The notes under the pieces are model-generated. The model had not been told where the DNA came from. It was given only the letters and a program-made list of their open reading frames with translations, and searched no databases. Of a DNA stretch of 64,000 bases, positions 16,232-24,481 are shown one piece after another (the stretch's first letter is position 1; each line of letters begins with the position of its first letter). The stretch comes from JAFAZI01 sp035501255 (GTDB lineage Bacteria; Actinomycetota; Actinomycetes; JAFAQI01), in contig DATJWM010000169.1 of the NCBI GenBank assembly GCA_035501255.1, positions 1-64,000 on the forward strand, given 5' to 3'. The position numbers and the translations under genes are program-made.

Positions 16232-16254
16232 CCCGCACCGACCGGAAGGCTCCT

Positions 16255-17025
16255 GTGGGCATCACCACGACCGTGACCGACTACGTCGCCGAGGTGGTCG
16301 TCGACGTTCCTCCGGTCAACGCGTTGACCGTCGCCGGTTGGTTCGAGCTTGCCGGTGCGATTACCCGGGCCGGGACCGATCCTGCGGTGCGGGTCGTCAT
16401 CCTCGCGGCTGACGGCAAGGGGTTCAACGCGGGCGTGGACATCAAGGAAATGCAGTCGACCGAGGGGTTCACTGCCCTCGTCGGTGCCAATCAGGGGTGC
16501 GCGGCGGCGTTCGCCGCGGTTTATGACTGCGCCGTGCCGGTGATCGCAGCGGTGCACGGCTTCTGCCTCGGCGGCGGCATCGGCTTGGTCGGAAACGCGG
16601 ACATCGTCATTGCCTCCGAGGACGCGACCTTCGGCCTCCCCGAGGTGAAACAAGGGGCGCTCGGGGCGGCCACCCACCTCGCCCGGCTGGTCCCGCAGCA
16701 GCGGATGCGTCACATGGTCTACACCACCGAGCGGGCGAGCGCGCAGGAGCTCGCCTCCTACGGTTCGGTGTTGTGCGTCGTCCCCCGGGACCAGCTTCGA
16801 CTTACTGCACGTGAGGTCGCGAGCCGGATCGCGGCGATCGACCCGACCGTGATGCGGGCGGCCAAGGCGTCGCTCAACGGGATCGACCCGGTGGACGTCA
16901 AGCGTTCCTACCGCTTCGAGCAGGGCTTCACCTTCGAGCTCAACCTCACCGGTGTCTCCGACGACGCCCGCGACTCCTTCGTGGACAAGCGGGGCGGATG
17001 GGCCAAGGAAGGCGACGATGCCTGA
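16255..17025 (+). CDS. echA20: enoyl-CoA hydratase/isomerase-family ring hydrolase EchA20
   Basis: A crotonase-fold protein of 256 aa, the family of the ring-opening hydrolase acting on the CoA-activated five/six-ring intermediate of cholesterol (HIP pathway). Fold markers are ADGKGFNAGVDIKEMQ near residue 55, HGFCLGGGIGLVGNADIVIA near 100-120 (oxyanion hole) and ASEDATFGLPEVKQGALGAA near 120-140. The long C-terminal tail ends DSFVDKRGGWAKEG. Position directly ahead of ipdA-ipdB-ipdC is as in M. tuberculosis Rv3550, which supports the symbol. GTG start with GGAAGG 5 nt upstream; its end overlaps ipdA by 8 nt. Confidence 0.88.
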   Translation: MGITTTVTDYVAEVVVDVPPVNALTVAGWFELAGAITRAGTDPAVRVVILAADGKGFNAGVDIKEMQSTEGFTALVGANQGCAAAFAAVYDCAVPVIAAVHGFCLGGGIGLVGNADIVIASEDATFGLPEVKQGALGAATHLARLVPQQRMRHMVYTTERASAQELASYGSVLCVVPRDQLRLTAREVASRIAAIDPTVMRAAKASLNGIDPVDVKRSYRFEQGFTFELNLTGVSDDARDSFVDKRGGWAKEGDDA

Positions 17026-17866
17026 CAAGAGGCTCACGATCGAGGAGATCGTTGGCGAGCTTCGCGACGGCATGACGATCGGGATCGGGGGCTGGGGCTC
17101 GCGCCGCAAGCCGATGTCGGTCGTGCGCGCGATCCTGCGGTCTCCCGTGACCGACCTGACCGTCGTGTCCTACGGGGGCCCGGACGTCGGCTTGCTGTGC
17201 GCGGCGGGCAAGGTACGCCGCGTCGTGTTCGCGTTCGTCTCCCTGGACTCGATCGCCCTCGAGCCGCACTTTCGCAACGCCCGCCAGGCCGGCGCAATCG
17301 ACGCCCTGGAGCTGGACGAGGGGATGTTCCTGCTCGGCCTGCAAGCCGCCGCGTGGCGGGTTCCGTTCATCCCGACCCGGGTCGGGCTCGGGTCGGACGT
17401 GGTGGCGCGCCAGCCGGAGATCCGCACCGTGACCTCGCCGTACGACGACGGGGAAGAACTCGTCGCGATGCCTGCCCTGACACTCGACGTCGCGCTGGTC
17501 CACCAGAACCGGGCCGACATCGCCGGCAACGCCCAGTTCCTCGGTCCCGACCTCTACTTCGACGACTTGATGTGTCAGGCGGCTGATCGCGCGTTCGTCA
17601 CCTGCGAGCAACTGGTCGACACCGAGGAGTTCCCTGCGCACGGGTCCTTCCACACGCAGCGGATCAGCAGGCTGTGGACCGACGGGGTGTGCGAGGTGCC
17701 CGGCGGCGCCCACTTCACCTCGTGCGTCCCCGACTACGAGCGCGACGAGGCCTTCCAGAAGTCCTACGCCGCCTCTGCCACCTCCGCAGACGCCTGGCAG
17801 CAGTGGCGGGCGGACTGGGTGGACATCAGCGAGGCGGACTACCAGCGCAAGGTGGCGGCCCGATGA
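17018..17866 (+). CDS. ipdA: IpdA, alpha subunit of the steroid ring-cleaving CoA hydrolase
   Basis: A class I CoA-transferase-fold subunit, 282 aa. The opening GMTIGIGGWGSRRKPMSVVR near residue 18-38 is the signature I associate with IpdA, and VSYGGPDVGLLCAAGKVRR follows near 50-65. In M. tuberculosis IpdA and IpdB together cleave the last ring of cholesterol (COCHEA-CoA) hydrolytically instead of transferring CoA. The ATG at 17018 has AAGGAAGG about 5 nt upstream and overlaps echA20; its stop overlaps the ipdB start as ATGA. Coupled translation fits an obligate heterodimer. Confidence 0.93.
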   Translation: MPDKRLTIEEIVGELRDGMTIGIGGWGSRRKPMSVVRAILRSPVTDLTVVSYGGPDVGLLCAAGKVRRVVFAFVSLDSIALEPHFRNARQAGAIDALELDEGMFLLGLQAAAWRVPFIPTRVGLGSDVVARQPEIRTVTSPYDDGEELVAMPALTLDVALVHQNRADIAGNAQFLGPDLYFDDLMCQAADRAFVTCEQLVDTEEFPAHGSFHTQRISRLWTDGVCEVPGGAHFTSCVPDYERDEAFQKSYAASATSADAWQQWRADWVDISEADYQRKVAAR

Positions 17867-18588
17867 CGAGCCGGGCCGATATCTGTTGTGTCGCCGTCGC
17901 GGAGGTCTTCCGCGGCGACGGTGAGATCGTCGCGAATCCGATCGGAACGATCCCGCGGATCGGCGGGTTGCTCGCGCGCCGCTCGTTCGAGTCCGACCTC
18001 GTCATGACCGACGGTGAGGCGATGCTCGTCGATGCGGCCGGAAACGTCGAGGCGTGGAACCCGTATCGCGCGATGTTCGACATCGTGTGGTCCGGGCGGC
18101 GGCACGTGATGATGGGCGGGTCTCAGCTGGATCCGTTCGGCAATCACAACTTCGCCGCGATCGGTGACATGAAGCGTCCGAAGGCGCAGCTGCTGGGGTT
18201 TCGCGGCGCGCCCGGCAATACGGTCAACAACGTCACGTCGTACTGGGTGCCGAACCACGGCCCGAGGGTGTTCGTGCCCGCGGTCGATGTGGTGACCGGG
18301 GTCGGGTACGACCGGGCGGCAGCCGCCGGCGCGGCGGCGACTCGACACCACGAGCTGCGCCACGTGGTCACCAACCTGGCGGTGCTCGACTTCGATACCC
18401 CCGAGCATCGGATGCGGCTGCGCTCGGTCCATCCGGGAGTCACCGTCGAGGCGGTCGTTGCGGCGACCGGCTTCGAGCTGGTCGTCCCGGACGAGGTGCC
18501 GACGTCGCGTGAACCAACCGACGCCGAGCTGGCAATCATCGCCGAGCTCGACCCGAGCGGGGCTCGACTCACAGAGGTCCCGGACTGA
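17863..18588 (+). CDS. ipdB: IpdB, beta subunit of the steroid ring-cleaving CoA hydrolase
   Basis: The second CoA-transferase-fold subunit, 241 aa, close to the usual 250. Conserved-looking stretches are IGTIPRIGGLLARRSFESDL near residue 27-46, MTDGEAMLVD near 48, MMGGSQLDPFGNHNFAAIGD near 84-103 and FRGAPGNTVNNVTSYWVPNH near 112-131. With IpdA it forms the ring-cleaving hydrolase. Translation is coupled to ipdA (ATGA overlap) and to ipdC (TGATG). No frameshift or truncation is seen. Confidence 0.93.
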   Translation: MTSRADICCVAVAEVFRGDGEIVANPIGTIPRIGGLLARRSFESDLVMTDGEAMLVDAAGNVEAWNPYRAMFDIVWSGRRHVMMGGSQLDPFGNHNFAAIGDMKRPKAQLLGFRGAPGNTVNNVTSYWVPNHGPRVFVPAVDVVTGVGYDRAAAAGAAATRHHELRHVVTNLAVLDFDTPEHRMRLRSVHPGVTVEAVVAATGFELVVPDEVPTSREPTDAELAIIAELDPSGARLTEVPD

Positions 18589-19649
18589 TGCACGCCGCGC
18601 TGTCGACGAGGTTCACTGACTTGGTCGGGGTGCGCTATCCGATCGTGCAGACGGGAATGGGCTGGGTGGCGACGCCTCCGCTCGCCGCTGCCACCTCAGC
18701 GGCCGGGGGTCTGGGGATCCTCGCGGCCGCGACGATGACCTACGCCGAGCTGGCCGCTGCGATCACCGAGGTTCGCCGTCGGACGGATGCACCGTTCGGG
18801 GTCAACCTGCGCGCCGACCAACCCGACGTCACCGATCGCGTCGACCTGCTGATCCGCGAGGGTGTGCGGGTTGCATCGTTTGCGATGGCGCCCAAGCAGG
18901 AGCTCATCGCCCGACTGCACGACGGCGGCGTGCTCGTGATGCCGTCGATCGGAGCGAAGCGGCACGCCGAGAAGGTCGCTGCCTGGGGGGTCGACGCCGT
19001 GCTCGTCCAAGGCGGCGAAGGCGGCGGTCACACCGGCTCGGTGCCGACGTCGCTCCTGCTTCCCCAGGTCGTCGACGCTGTCGGTGTGGACCTGCCGGTG
19101 ATCGCGGCCGGCGGGTATTTCGACGGTCGCGGGCTGGTCGCGGCGCTTGCCTACGGCGCGAGCGGGATCGCGATGGGGACCCGCTTTCTGCTCACCCGCG
19201 ACTCGCCGGTTCCGCAGGCGGTCAAGGATGTCTATCTCGGTCGGTCGGTCACCGACACCGTTGTCACGACCCAGGTCGACGGGGTACCGCACCGCGTTCT
19301 GCGGACCGACCTCGTCGACCAGCTCGAGGCGGCCTCCGTCCTCCGCCGCTTCGGCGGAGCGACCCGCAATGCGATGCGCTTTCGCAAGGAGACCGGTACG
19401 TCGTGGGGTGACCTGGTTCGTGAAGGGCTCTCGATGCGCAAGTCCCAGGACCTGACGTGGACGCAAATGCTCATGGCCGGGAACACGCCGATGTTGTTGC
19501 GGGCCGCGATGGTCGAGGGCCGGGTTGACCTCGGTGTGATGGCGAGCGGGCAGGTGGTCGGCGTGATCGAGGACCTGCCGAGTTGCTCCGAGCTGATCGA
19601 GGGCATCATCACGCAGGCGGACGCCGTCCTCACCGCCCTCACCTGCTAG
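18588..19649 (+). CDS. ipdC: IpdC-like flavin-dependent oxidoreductase
   Basis: An FMN-binding TIM-barrel of the nitronate monooxygenase/2-nitropropane dioxygenase family, 353 aa. PIVQTGMGWVATPPLAAA near residue 17, the GGEGGGHTG phosphate-binding loop near 142 and VIAAGGYFDGRGLVAALAYG near 165-184 with MGTRFLLT near 192 are family hallmarks. In M. tuberculosis the equivalent Rv3553 (IpdC) acts on an unsaturated CoA intermediate of the HIP pathway. The start codon overlaps the ipdB stop (TGATG). It ends the four-gene operon; the next gene, a lipoprotein, follows after 41 bp. Confidence 0.9.
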   Translation: MHAALSTRFTDLVGVRYPIVQTGMGWVATPPLAAATSAAGGLGILAAATMTYAELAAAITEVRRRTDAPFGVNLRADQPDVTDRVDLLIREGVRVASFAMAPKQELIARLHDGGVLVMPSIGAKRHAEKVAAWGVDAVLVQGGEGGGHTGSVPTSLLLPQVVDAVGVDLPVIAAGGYFDGRGLVAALAYGASGIAMGTRFLLTRDSPVPQAVKDVYLGRSVTDTVVTTQVDGVPHRVLRTDLVDQLEAASVLRRFGGATRNAMRFRKETGTSWGDLVREGLSMRKSQDLTWTQMLMAGNTPMLLRAAMVEGRVDLGVMASGQVVGVIEDLPSCSELIEGIITQADAVLTALTC

Positions 19650-19690
19650 CCACCGTCAAGCGCACCGCTCGCGGTGCCGATGAGGCGGGT

Positions 19691-20053
19691 ATGCGTACTG
19701 TCCCGATCGTGGCGGCGCTCGCCCTGTCGGCGGTGCTGCTCGGCGGGTGCGGTTCGAGCAACCCGATCGCCGGGCACTCGCTTGCCGCCGACGCCTGCCG
19801 GAGCAGCGGGCAGCAGGCCGCCACCCTGGCGAGTCGGGCCGCGGCCCAGAACTCGACCTACGCGACCCTCTCCGCCGACGAAGCCGCGCTGCTCGCCAGC
19901 GAGCGCTCCCAGACCGGTGAACTCTCGGACGGCAACAGCAGTGACGACAGCGGTCTTGGCGCGCTCGAGGGGGCCGACAGCATCGGGTCCGGGTCGGACA
20001 TCAAGGTGATCAGCGACTGCACGAGCTTGGGGCTGCCGGTCAGCCCGAAGTAG
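19691..20053 (+). CDS. small lipoprotein
   Basis: A 120-aa exported lipoprotein: MRTVPIVAALALSAVLLGGC carries a short charged start, a hydrophobic segment and a lipobox (LLGGC, Cys near residue 20). The rest is low-complexity, rich in Ala and Ser, with an acidic run SDGNSSDDSGLGALEGADS. A second Cys pair (DACRSSG and SDCTSLG) may form a disulphide. No family recognised. GAGG lies about 5 nt before the ATG. Its last 14 bp overlap the convergent SDR gene. Confidence 0.7.
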   Translation: MRTVPIVAALALSAVLLGGCGSSNPIAGHSLAADACRSSGQQAATLASRAAAQNSTYATLSADEAALLASERSQTGELSDGNSSDDSGLGALEGADSIGSGSDIKVISDCTSLGLPVSPK

Positions 20054-20963
20054 CGGCCGTCAGCAGTTCCGGATGTAGTGCCGCCACCATCCGGCGGAAG
20101 CCGTCCTTCCAGCCCACCGTCGCGTGGCCCACGAGCTCGTGCATCCGGTCGAGATTCACGCAGACGCTCTGGAGGGTCTGCTCGCTCGTCACGAGATTCG
20201 CGGGGATCCCGGTGAGCTCAGTGAGGTACGCCGTCCACTCCTCGACGCTGACCTTGTCCTCGCCGGCCCAGTTCACCGTGGTGGGTGGCACGCCGGCGAC
20301 GTCGAGCAGGCGGGGAACCATTGCCACGATGTCGTCGGAGTGAAGCGGCTGGAAGACGCTCGGCGCATCAGGGTGGACGGCAATGTCGTGCCCGGCTTGC
20401 ATCAGGGCGAGGTGGAAGGCCGGCCACCCGCCACCGTCGCCGTAGGGCACGTTGAGCCGGGCGATCGTGGTGGGCAGGTTGTAGCGGCGTGCGCCGTGCC
20501 GAGCAGTTGCTTCGGCCGCGATCTTCGCGATCGAGTAGGTCGGGAGGTAGTAGTTGCGGTGGTTGTCGCCGAGTGGTGAGTCCTCGGTGAACTCGACGTG
20601 GTCGTTCGGCTGGTAGACGGCGGTCGTCGAGCAGTGCATGAACGCCTTGGCGTTCTGATAGCGCTCGAACAACATCGCGAGCCCGCTGACGTTGCCGTCG
20701 AGGTCGACCGTCCACTTCCCGCTCTTGATAACCGCGAAGTGCACGACGTAGTCGATGTCGTCCGGCAGGTCGCTGAGGTCGCCGCCGACCAGGTCGAGGC
20801 GGACCGGCGTGACGTGACGCTCCTCGAACGGCTCGCGGGCAGTGGCGTCTCGCCAGCGGGCGGCGCCGAAGACCGTGTTGTCCGTCGCCAGCGCGAACGC
20901 CACCGGCTTCGCCACCTCGCTCGTGACGCCGGTGACGAGGATCCGCGCACCCTCGATCGTCAC
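20040..20963 (-). CDS. NAD-dependent epimerase/dehydratase (extended SDR)
   Basis: An extended short-chain dehydrogenase, 307 aa. The glycine-motif variant VTGVTSEVAKPVAFAL near residue 10-25 binds NAD(P), and the catalytic Tyr-x3-Lys is in YSIAKIAAEA near 148, with Ser/Thr in MHCSTTAVYQPND near 113. It may act on a sugar nucleotide or a 3-hydroxy steroid-like substrate; the family does not decide. GTG at 20963 overlaps the stop of the DUF7064-like gene (GTGA). It is the last gene of the TetR-phosphotransferase-DUF-SDR operon. Confidence 0.85.
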   Translation of the reverse strand: MTIEGARILVTGVTSEVAKPVAFALATDNTVFGAARWRDATAREPFEERHVTPVRLDLVGGDLSDLPDDIDYVVHFAVIKSGKWTVDLDGNVSGLAMLFERYQNAKAFMHCSTTAVYQPNDHVEFTEDSPLGDNHRNYYLPTYSIAKIAAEATARHGARRYNLPTTIARLNVPYGDGGGWPAFHLALMQAGHDIAVHPDAPSVFQPLHSDDIVAMVPRLLDVAGVPPTTVNWAGEDKVSVEEWTAYLTELTGIPANLVTSEQTLQSVCVNLDRMHELVGHATVGWKDGFRRMVAALHPELLTAATSG

Positions 20964-22066
20964 GGCGCGACCGAGCCGATGTCGGTGAATCCGCTCGGTA
21001 GATGCTTGCCGATCGTGCCGTGCTCGAACAGTCCCCAGCCGAGGTCTCCGTTGCAGGTGGCGCGGCCGACGTGGTCGACCACGCCCCACGGTGTGCGGGC
21101 TGCGACCTCGGGATCGGTGAAGTCGTAGGTGGCTCCCTCCAGCCAATCGGGACCCCGCCACTGCCCGTGGGTCCAGTCGGGGTCGCCGCCGTACCCGCAC
21201 CCGACGTGCAGGGGAACACCGAGCAGGGAGTCGACCTCGAGCAGCACCGGCGTACCGTCGCGTTCGGTGAGCTCGACCCGTGCGTGCTCAGGGATCCTGG
21301 TCCCGGACTGGTAGGTGATCCTCACCCGGGGCCACCCGAGCTGCTCGACCCGACCGTCGGGCAGGATCCGCACCGCGTCGTTGAGGGTGCGGTGCCCGAG
21401 GCCGTCCTCCTGGACGATCACCATGATCGAGTAGTCGTCGAACCGGACGGGGATGTAGAGCCAGTACAGGCCCCAGTCCTCGGAGCCTTCGAACGGCTTG
21501 CCGGCAGGCTCGGGATCGCCGATCGGCCGGATCCCCCACGAGCGGTCCCGCGAGCCGACCCAGACATCCGGATCGACCTCGATCGTCTCCCCGGCCACCC
21601 GGAGCTCGCCCTCCCAGCTGCCGAGTTGGGCGAACCGCGACGCCTCGATGATCGGTCGGACCCCCTGGCGCAGGATGTGGTGATCCTCATCGATGGCCGG
21701 GAACGAGCCGGTCCACGTCAGGTCGAAGCCGATCCCCGCCGAGTCCGCGTCACAGATCAGGCGCACCCGCTGCAACGGTTCGATCACCTCGACGCGATAC
21801 GGCCCGACGGACAGGTTCAGCCGCTCGTCGTCGAGCGCGTCCGACACCCGGATCACGTGCTGGTCGGATCCTCGACGAACGACGGCATAGGCGTCCTTCA
21901 CGCCGAGTTGCGGGTAGACGCCGGCGCCGGTGATCAGGAAGATCTCGCCGGTGCGGTCGTGCGCGTTGAAGTAACAGCGGTCGTAGAAGTTGCGGTCGCT
22001 CGTCCCGACGTACTTCATCGACAGTGGTGTTTGGTGGACCGGGTACTCGTCGAGCGGAACTGGCAT
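20960..22066 (-). CDS. lipocalin-like (CrtC/DUF7064-type) conserved protein
   Basis: A 368-aa soluble protein with two beta-rich halves. The sequence VWVGSRDRSWGIRPIGDP near residue 167-184 and the earlier FNAHDRTGEIFLITGAGVYP near 34 are hallmarks I associate with the DUF7064/DUF7065 proteins, which share the lipocalin-like fold of hydroxyneurosporene synthase. The biochemical role is unknown. It sits between an APH-like phosphotransferase and an SDR, an arrangement I remember from other actinobacteria, so the three may handle one lipid or terpenoid substrate. Confidence 0.8.
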   Translation of the reverse strand: MPVPLDEYPVHQTPLSMKYVGTSDRNFYDRCYFNAHDRTGEIFLITGAGVYPQLGVKDAYAVVRRGSDQHVIRVSDALDDERLNLSVGPYRVEVIEPLQRVRLICDADSAGIGFDLTWTGSFPAIDEDHHILRQGVRPIIEASRFAQLGSWEGELRVAGETIEVDPDVWVGSRDRSWGIRPIGDPEPAGKPFEGSEDWGLYWLYIPVRFDDYSIMVIVQEDGLGHRTLNDAVRILPDGRVEQLGWPRVRITYQSGTRIPEHARVELTERDGTPVLLEVDSLLGVPLHVGCGYGGDPDWTHGQWRGPDWLEGATYDFTDPEVAARTPWGVVDHVGRATCNGDLGWGLFEHGTIGKHLPSGFTDIGSVAP

Positions 22067-22100
22067 GGAAGCTTCCCTGAGTCAGGCGGCGGGTGTCGGG

Positions 22101-23219
22101 TTAGTCGTTGTCGACGTCGTCGAGCAAGGCCTCGAAGTGCATGCTGTTGCGGATGAACTCCGTCGTGTCGGCGGGCATCTCCTGCTCGCCGAAGTGCACC
22201 GCGCGGGCGCCGGTGCGCAGGAAGACCACCGCCCACTGGAGCGCGCAGTAGACCATGTAGAAGCGCAGGTTTCGGATCGCGTAACCGGTGAGCTTTTCGT
22301 ACTGGGACGCGACGTCTGCCGCCGTCATGAACCCCGGCATTCCCCTCAGTTCGAAGACCGCGGCGATGTCCTCGAAAACCCGGTGCGCGTAGATGATCCA
22401 CGCGATGTCGAGCTCGGCCGGCCCGAGACCGGCCATCTCCCAGTCGAGCAGCGCGACCGGCTCGAAGTCCTGATACAGCACGTTGCCGATCCGGGAGTCT
22501 CCCCAGGAGAAGACCGGTGCGCTCTCGTGTGCCGGCCAGTGATCCTCGAGCCAGGCGAAGGTGTTCTCGACGAGTGCGGACGGCGCGCCCTCGCGCGCCA
22601 CCATGTCGTACCACGCCTTCGTGTGCGCCACGTGCCGGCGAAGATGCGAGTCGCCGGGGGCAGTGCGCTCGAGGAACGGGAACCGCTGCGTCGGGTTGTC
22701 GATCCGGTGGAGCGCCGCGATCTGCTCGATCGTCGACTCCTGGAGTTTGCGTTGCTCCTCCGGTGACGCGTCGTAGAGCCAGTTGTCGCCAAAGGTGTAG
22801 GGCATCACGTCGGGCGGAACGATCCCGTCGACCCGGCTCATCACGAAAAACGGGGTCCCCAACGGTTGCGGGGAGGTCTCGCACCACCAGACCCGCGGCA
22901 CCGGCACTTGGGTCAGGTCAGCAACCTGGCGGATCGCGTCGTACTGAGCGGCCAGGTTGTAGGTCTCGAACACCGGCACGTCGGCCTCGGTCGGTGCGAG
23001 CCGCGCGACCAGTCGTTCGTCGTGCTGCTTTCCGTCCTCCTGCCACGATGCGCTGAACAGGACCGTGTCGCTGGACATGCCGTTGGCGTCGGTTCCGGCG
23101 AGGTCGCGGATCCGTGGTTGCGACCCGGCACCGAGAACGTCGGCCAACCAGCGCTCGAGTCGTTGCTGGGTCTCGGCTGGGTCTCGGCTGCTTCGTTGCA
23201 TCCGAATCGGTTCGGTCAT
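22101..23219 (-). CDS. APH-like phosphotransferase family protein
   Basis: A 372-aa protein of the aminoglycoside phosphotransferase/choline kinase fold, related to the kinase-like domain of ACAD10/11 and mycobacterial FadE36. FSWGDSRIGNVLYQ near residue 235 is the catalytic loop (GDxxxxN, with Trp where His is usual) and ALLDWEMAGLGPAELDIAW near 258-276 holds the metal-binding Asp. It would phosphorylate a hydroxyl group, possibly of a hydroxyacyl-CoA. The start ATG at 23219 overlaps the TetR stop as ATGA, so it is co-transcribed with that regulator. Confidence 0.87.
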   Translation of the reverse strand: MTEPIRMQRSSRDPAETQQRLERWLADVLGAGSQPRIRDLAGTDANGMSSDTVLFSASWQEDGKQHDERLVARLAPTEADVPVFETYNLAAQYDAIRQVADLTQVPVPRVWWCETSPQPLGTPFFVMSRVDGIVPPDVMPYTFGDNWLYDASPEEQRKLQESTIEQIAALHRIDNPTQRFPFLERTAPGDSHLRRHVAHTKAWYDMVAREGAPSALVENTFAWLEDHWPAHESAPVFSWGDSRIGNVLYQDFEPVALLDWEMAGLGPAELDIAWIIYAHRVFEDIAAVFELRGMPGFMTAADVASQYEKLTGYAIRNLRFYMVYCALQWAVVFLRTGARAVHFGEQEMPADTTEFIRNSMHFEALLDDVDND

Positions 23220-23812
23220 GTGTCCTTCAGGGTTGTGGTGACGACTCGCGCGACGGCGCGCGCAAAGTTCTTGGCGTCCCTGGCACCGTCGTTGAGCGCC
23301 CGCGTGAACAGCGCGCCGAGCATCACGTCGAACAACGCGTCGACGGGAACCGCGGGGTTTTGACCGGTCTTGGCGATGTAGGACTCGAACGACACCCGCA
23401 TCGGGACGACGCTGCGGTCGACGACCCGCTGCCACATCGACGGATCGTCCTGGTATTCCACGAGGAGGCCGGGGATCGCGGCGCGGATCGCGGGTGAGGC
23501 CAGGTAGGTCAGGATCTGCTCGCAGTACGGCGACAGGTCCGTGATCACGTCGCCGGTCAACGCCTCAGGGGCGAGCAGGCCACTGGGAAAGACCGCCTCT
23601 TCGATGAGCTCTGCCTTGCTCGACCAGCGGCGGTAGACGCTCGGCGCGCTAACGCCGGCGCGCCGGGCGATCGCCTGGATCGTGGTGGCCTGGTAGCCCT
23701 GCTCGACCAGAAGCTCGAGCGTCGCGGCATGGATCGCGTGGTCGACCCTCGGGTCCCGGGGGCGCCCAACCCGAGCAGGCTCGTCGGCGTCGCTCGCGGC
23801 GGCCTCGGACAT
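23216..23812 (-). CDS. TetR-family regulator of the phosphotransferase operon
   Basis: A 198-aa TetR protein: HTH near residues 22-68 (IHAATLELLVEQGYQATTIQ, then RAGVSAPSVYRRWSSKAELI), preceded by GRPRDPRVD. The C-terminal ligand domain resembles the TetR_C_16-like group (YQDDPSMWQRVVDRSVVPMR). As first gene of a four-gene operon it is probably a self-regulated repressor. The 134 bp upstream hold an AAACGTTT palindrome (23825-23832) as a possible operator. Confidence 0.88.
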   Translation of the reverse strand: MSEAAASDADEPARVGRPRDPRVDHAIHAATLELLVEQGYQATTIQAIARRAGVSAPSVYRRWSSKAELIEEAVFPSGLLAPEALTGDVITDLSPYCEQILTYLASPAIRAAIPGLLVEYQDDPSMWQRVVDRSVVPMRVSFESYIAKTGQNPAVPVDALFDVMLGALFTRALNDGARDAKNFARAVARVVTTTLKDT

Positions 23813-23946
23813 GGACCGACCCTAAAACGTTTCGCGGTGTAACGCAACGCCCGCTCCAGCGGCTCGGTCGGTTCAGAACAGCGCGCTCCCAACGGCCATG
23901 TGGCGATCGTATGGACGGGCACGGACAATCGGGCCACGATGTGGCG

Positions 23947-24402
23947 ATGGAGCAGCGGATCGACATCGTCACCCTCGGCGTCCATGATCTCGCGGCCGCG
24001 CGGAAGTTCTACGTCGAAGGGCTCGGCTGGGACATTGCCCTCGAGGTGCCCGGCGACATCGTCTTTGTCCAGGTCAACCACGGGCTCTTGCTCGCGTTCT
24101 TCGGGGCGGACGATCTCGCCTCCGATGTCGCTCCGGGCTCGACTGCGCCGCCGCGCAACGCCCCGCCCCCGATGAGTCTGGCCCAGGTGGTGGCAGACGA
24201 GACCGAGGTGATCGCGGTGTGTGAGCGCGCCCGGGACGCCGGTGCCACGGTCCTCAAGGAGCCCCAAGCCGCGGACTTCGGCGGGTTCCACTGCTACTTC
24301 GCGGACCCGTCGGGCTTCCACTGGGAGGTGTCAACCAACCCGGGCTGGAGCGTCGGCGCGGATGGTCGCGTCACGATCGGCTCGGCAAGCGAAACGGCGT
24401 GA
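23947..24402 (+). CDS. VOC-family (glyoxalase-like) protein
   Basis: A vicinal-oxygen-chelate protein of 151 aa with two beta-alpha-beta-beta-beta modules: IDIVTLGVHDLAAARKFYVE near residue 5-24 and VCERARDAGATVLKEPQA near 90 leading to HCYFADPSGFHWEVSTNPGW near 113-132. FHCYFADPSGFHWEV gives the usual end-of-fold pattern, but metal ligands cannot be assigned surely. The last codons and the TGA stop lie inside the first unit of a 30-bp repeat. The gene stands alone. Confidence 0.85.
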   Translation: MEQRIDIVTLGVHDLAAARKFYVEGLGWDIALEVPGDIVFVQVNHGLLLAFFGADDLASDVAPGSTAPPRNAPPPMSLAQVVADETEVIAVCERARDAGATVLKEPQAADFGGFHCYFADPSGFHWEVSTNPGWSVGADGRVTIGSASETA

Positions 24403-24468
24403 CGCCGTGTGGGCTGGGGCGAAACGGCGTGACGCCGTGTGGGCTGGGGCGAAACGGCGTGACGCCGT
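24391..24468. repeat. 30-bp tandem repeat with palindromic core, 2.6 copies
   Basis: Two perfect 30-bp units (24391-24420, 24421-24450) and an 18-bp partial third one (24451-24468) each begin GAAACGGCGTGACGCCGT, a hairpin-capable core CGGCGT-G-ACGCCG. The first unit contains the stop codon of the VOC gene. The stretch lies between this gene and the convergent sulfotransferase and may work as a bidirectional terminator. A related repeat with the same period is at 42954-43035. Confidence 0.85.
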
Positions 24469-24481
24469 TGTGCGGGACCGC

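Noticed and set aside
16203..23843. Shared 11-mer CGTTACACCGC in the SDR/echA20 gap and upstream of the second TetR gene
   Set aside because: An 11-base match is expected many times by chance in 64 kb, and orientation relative to the genes differs.
24391..24468. CRISPR-like repeat pattern
   Set aside because: The 30-bp units are directly adjacent without spacers, and no cas gene is in the window.
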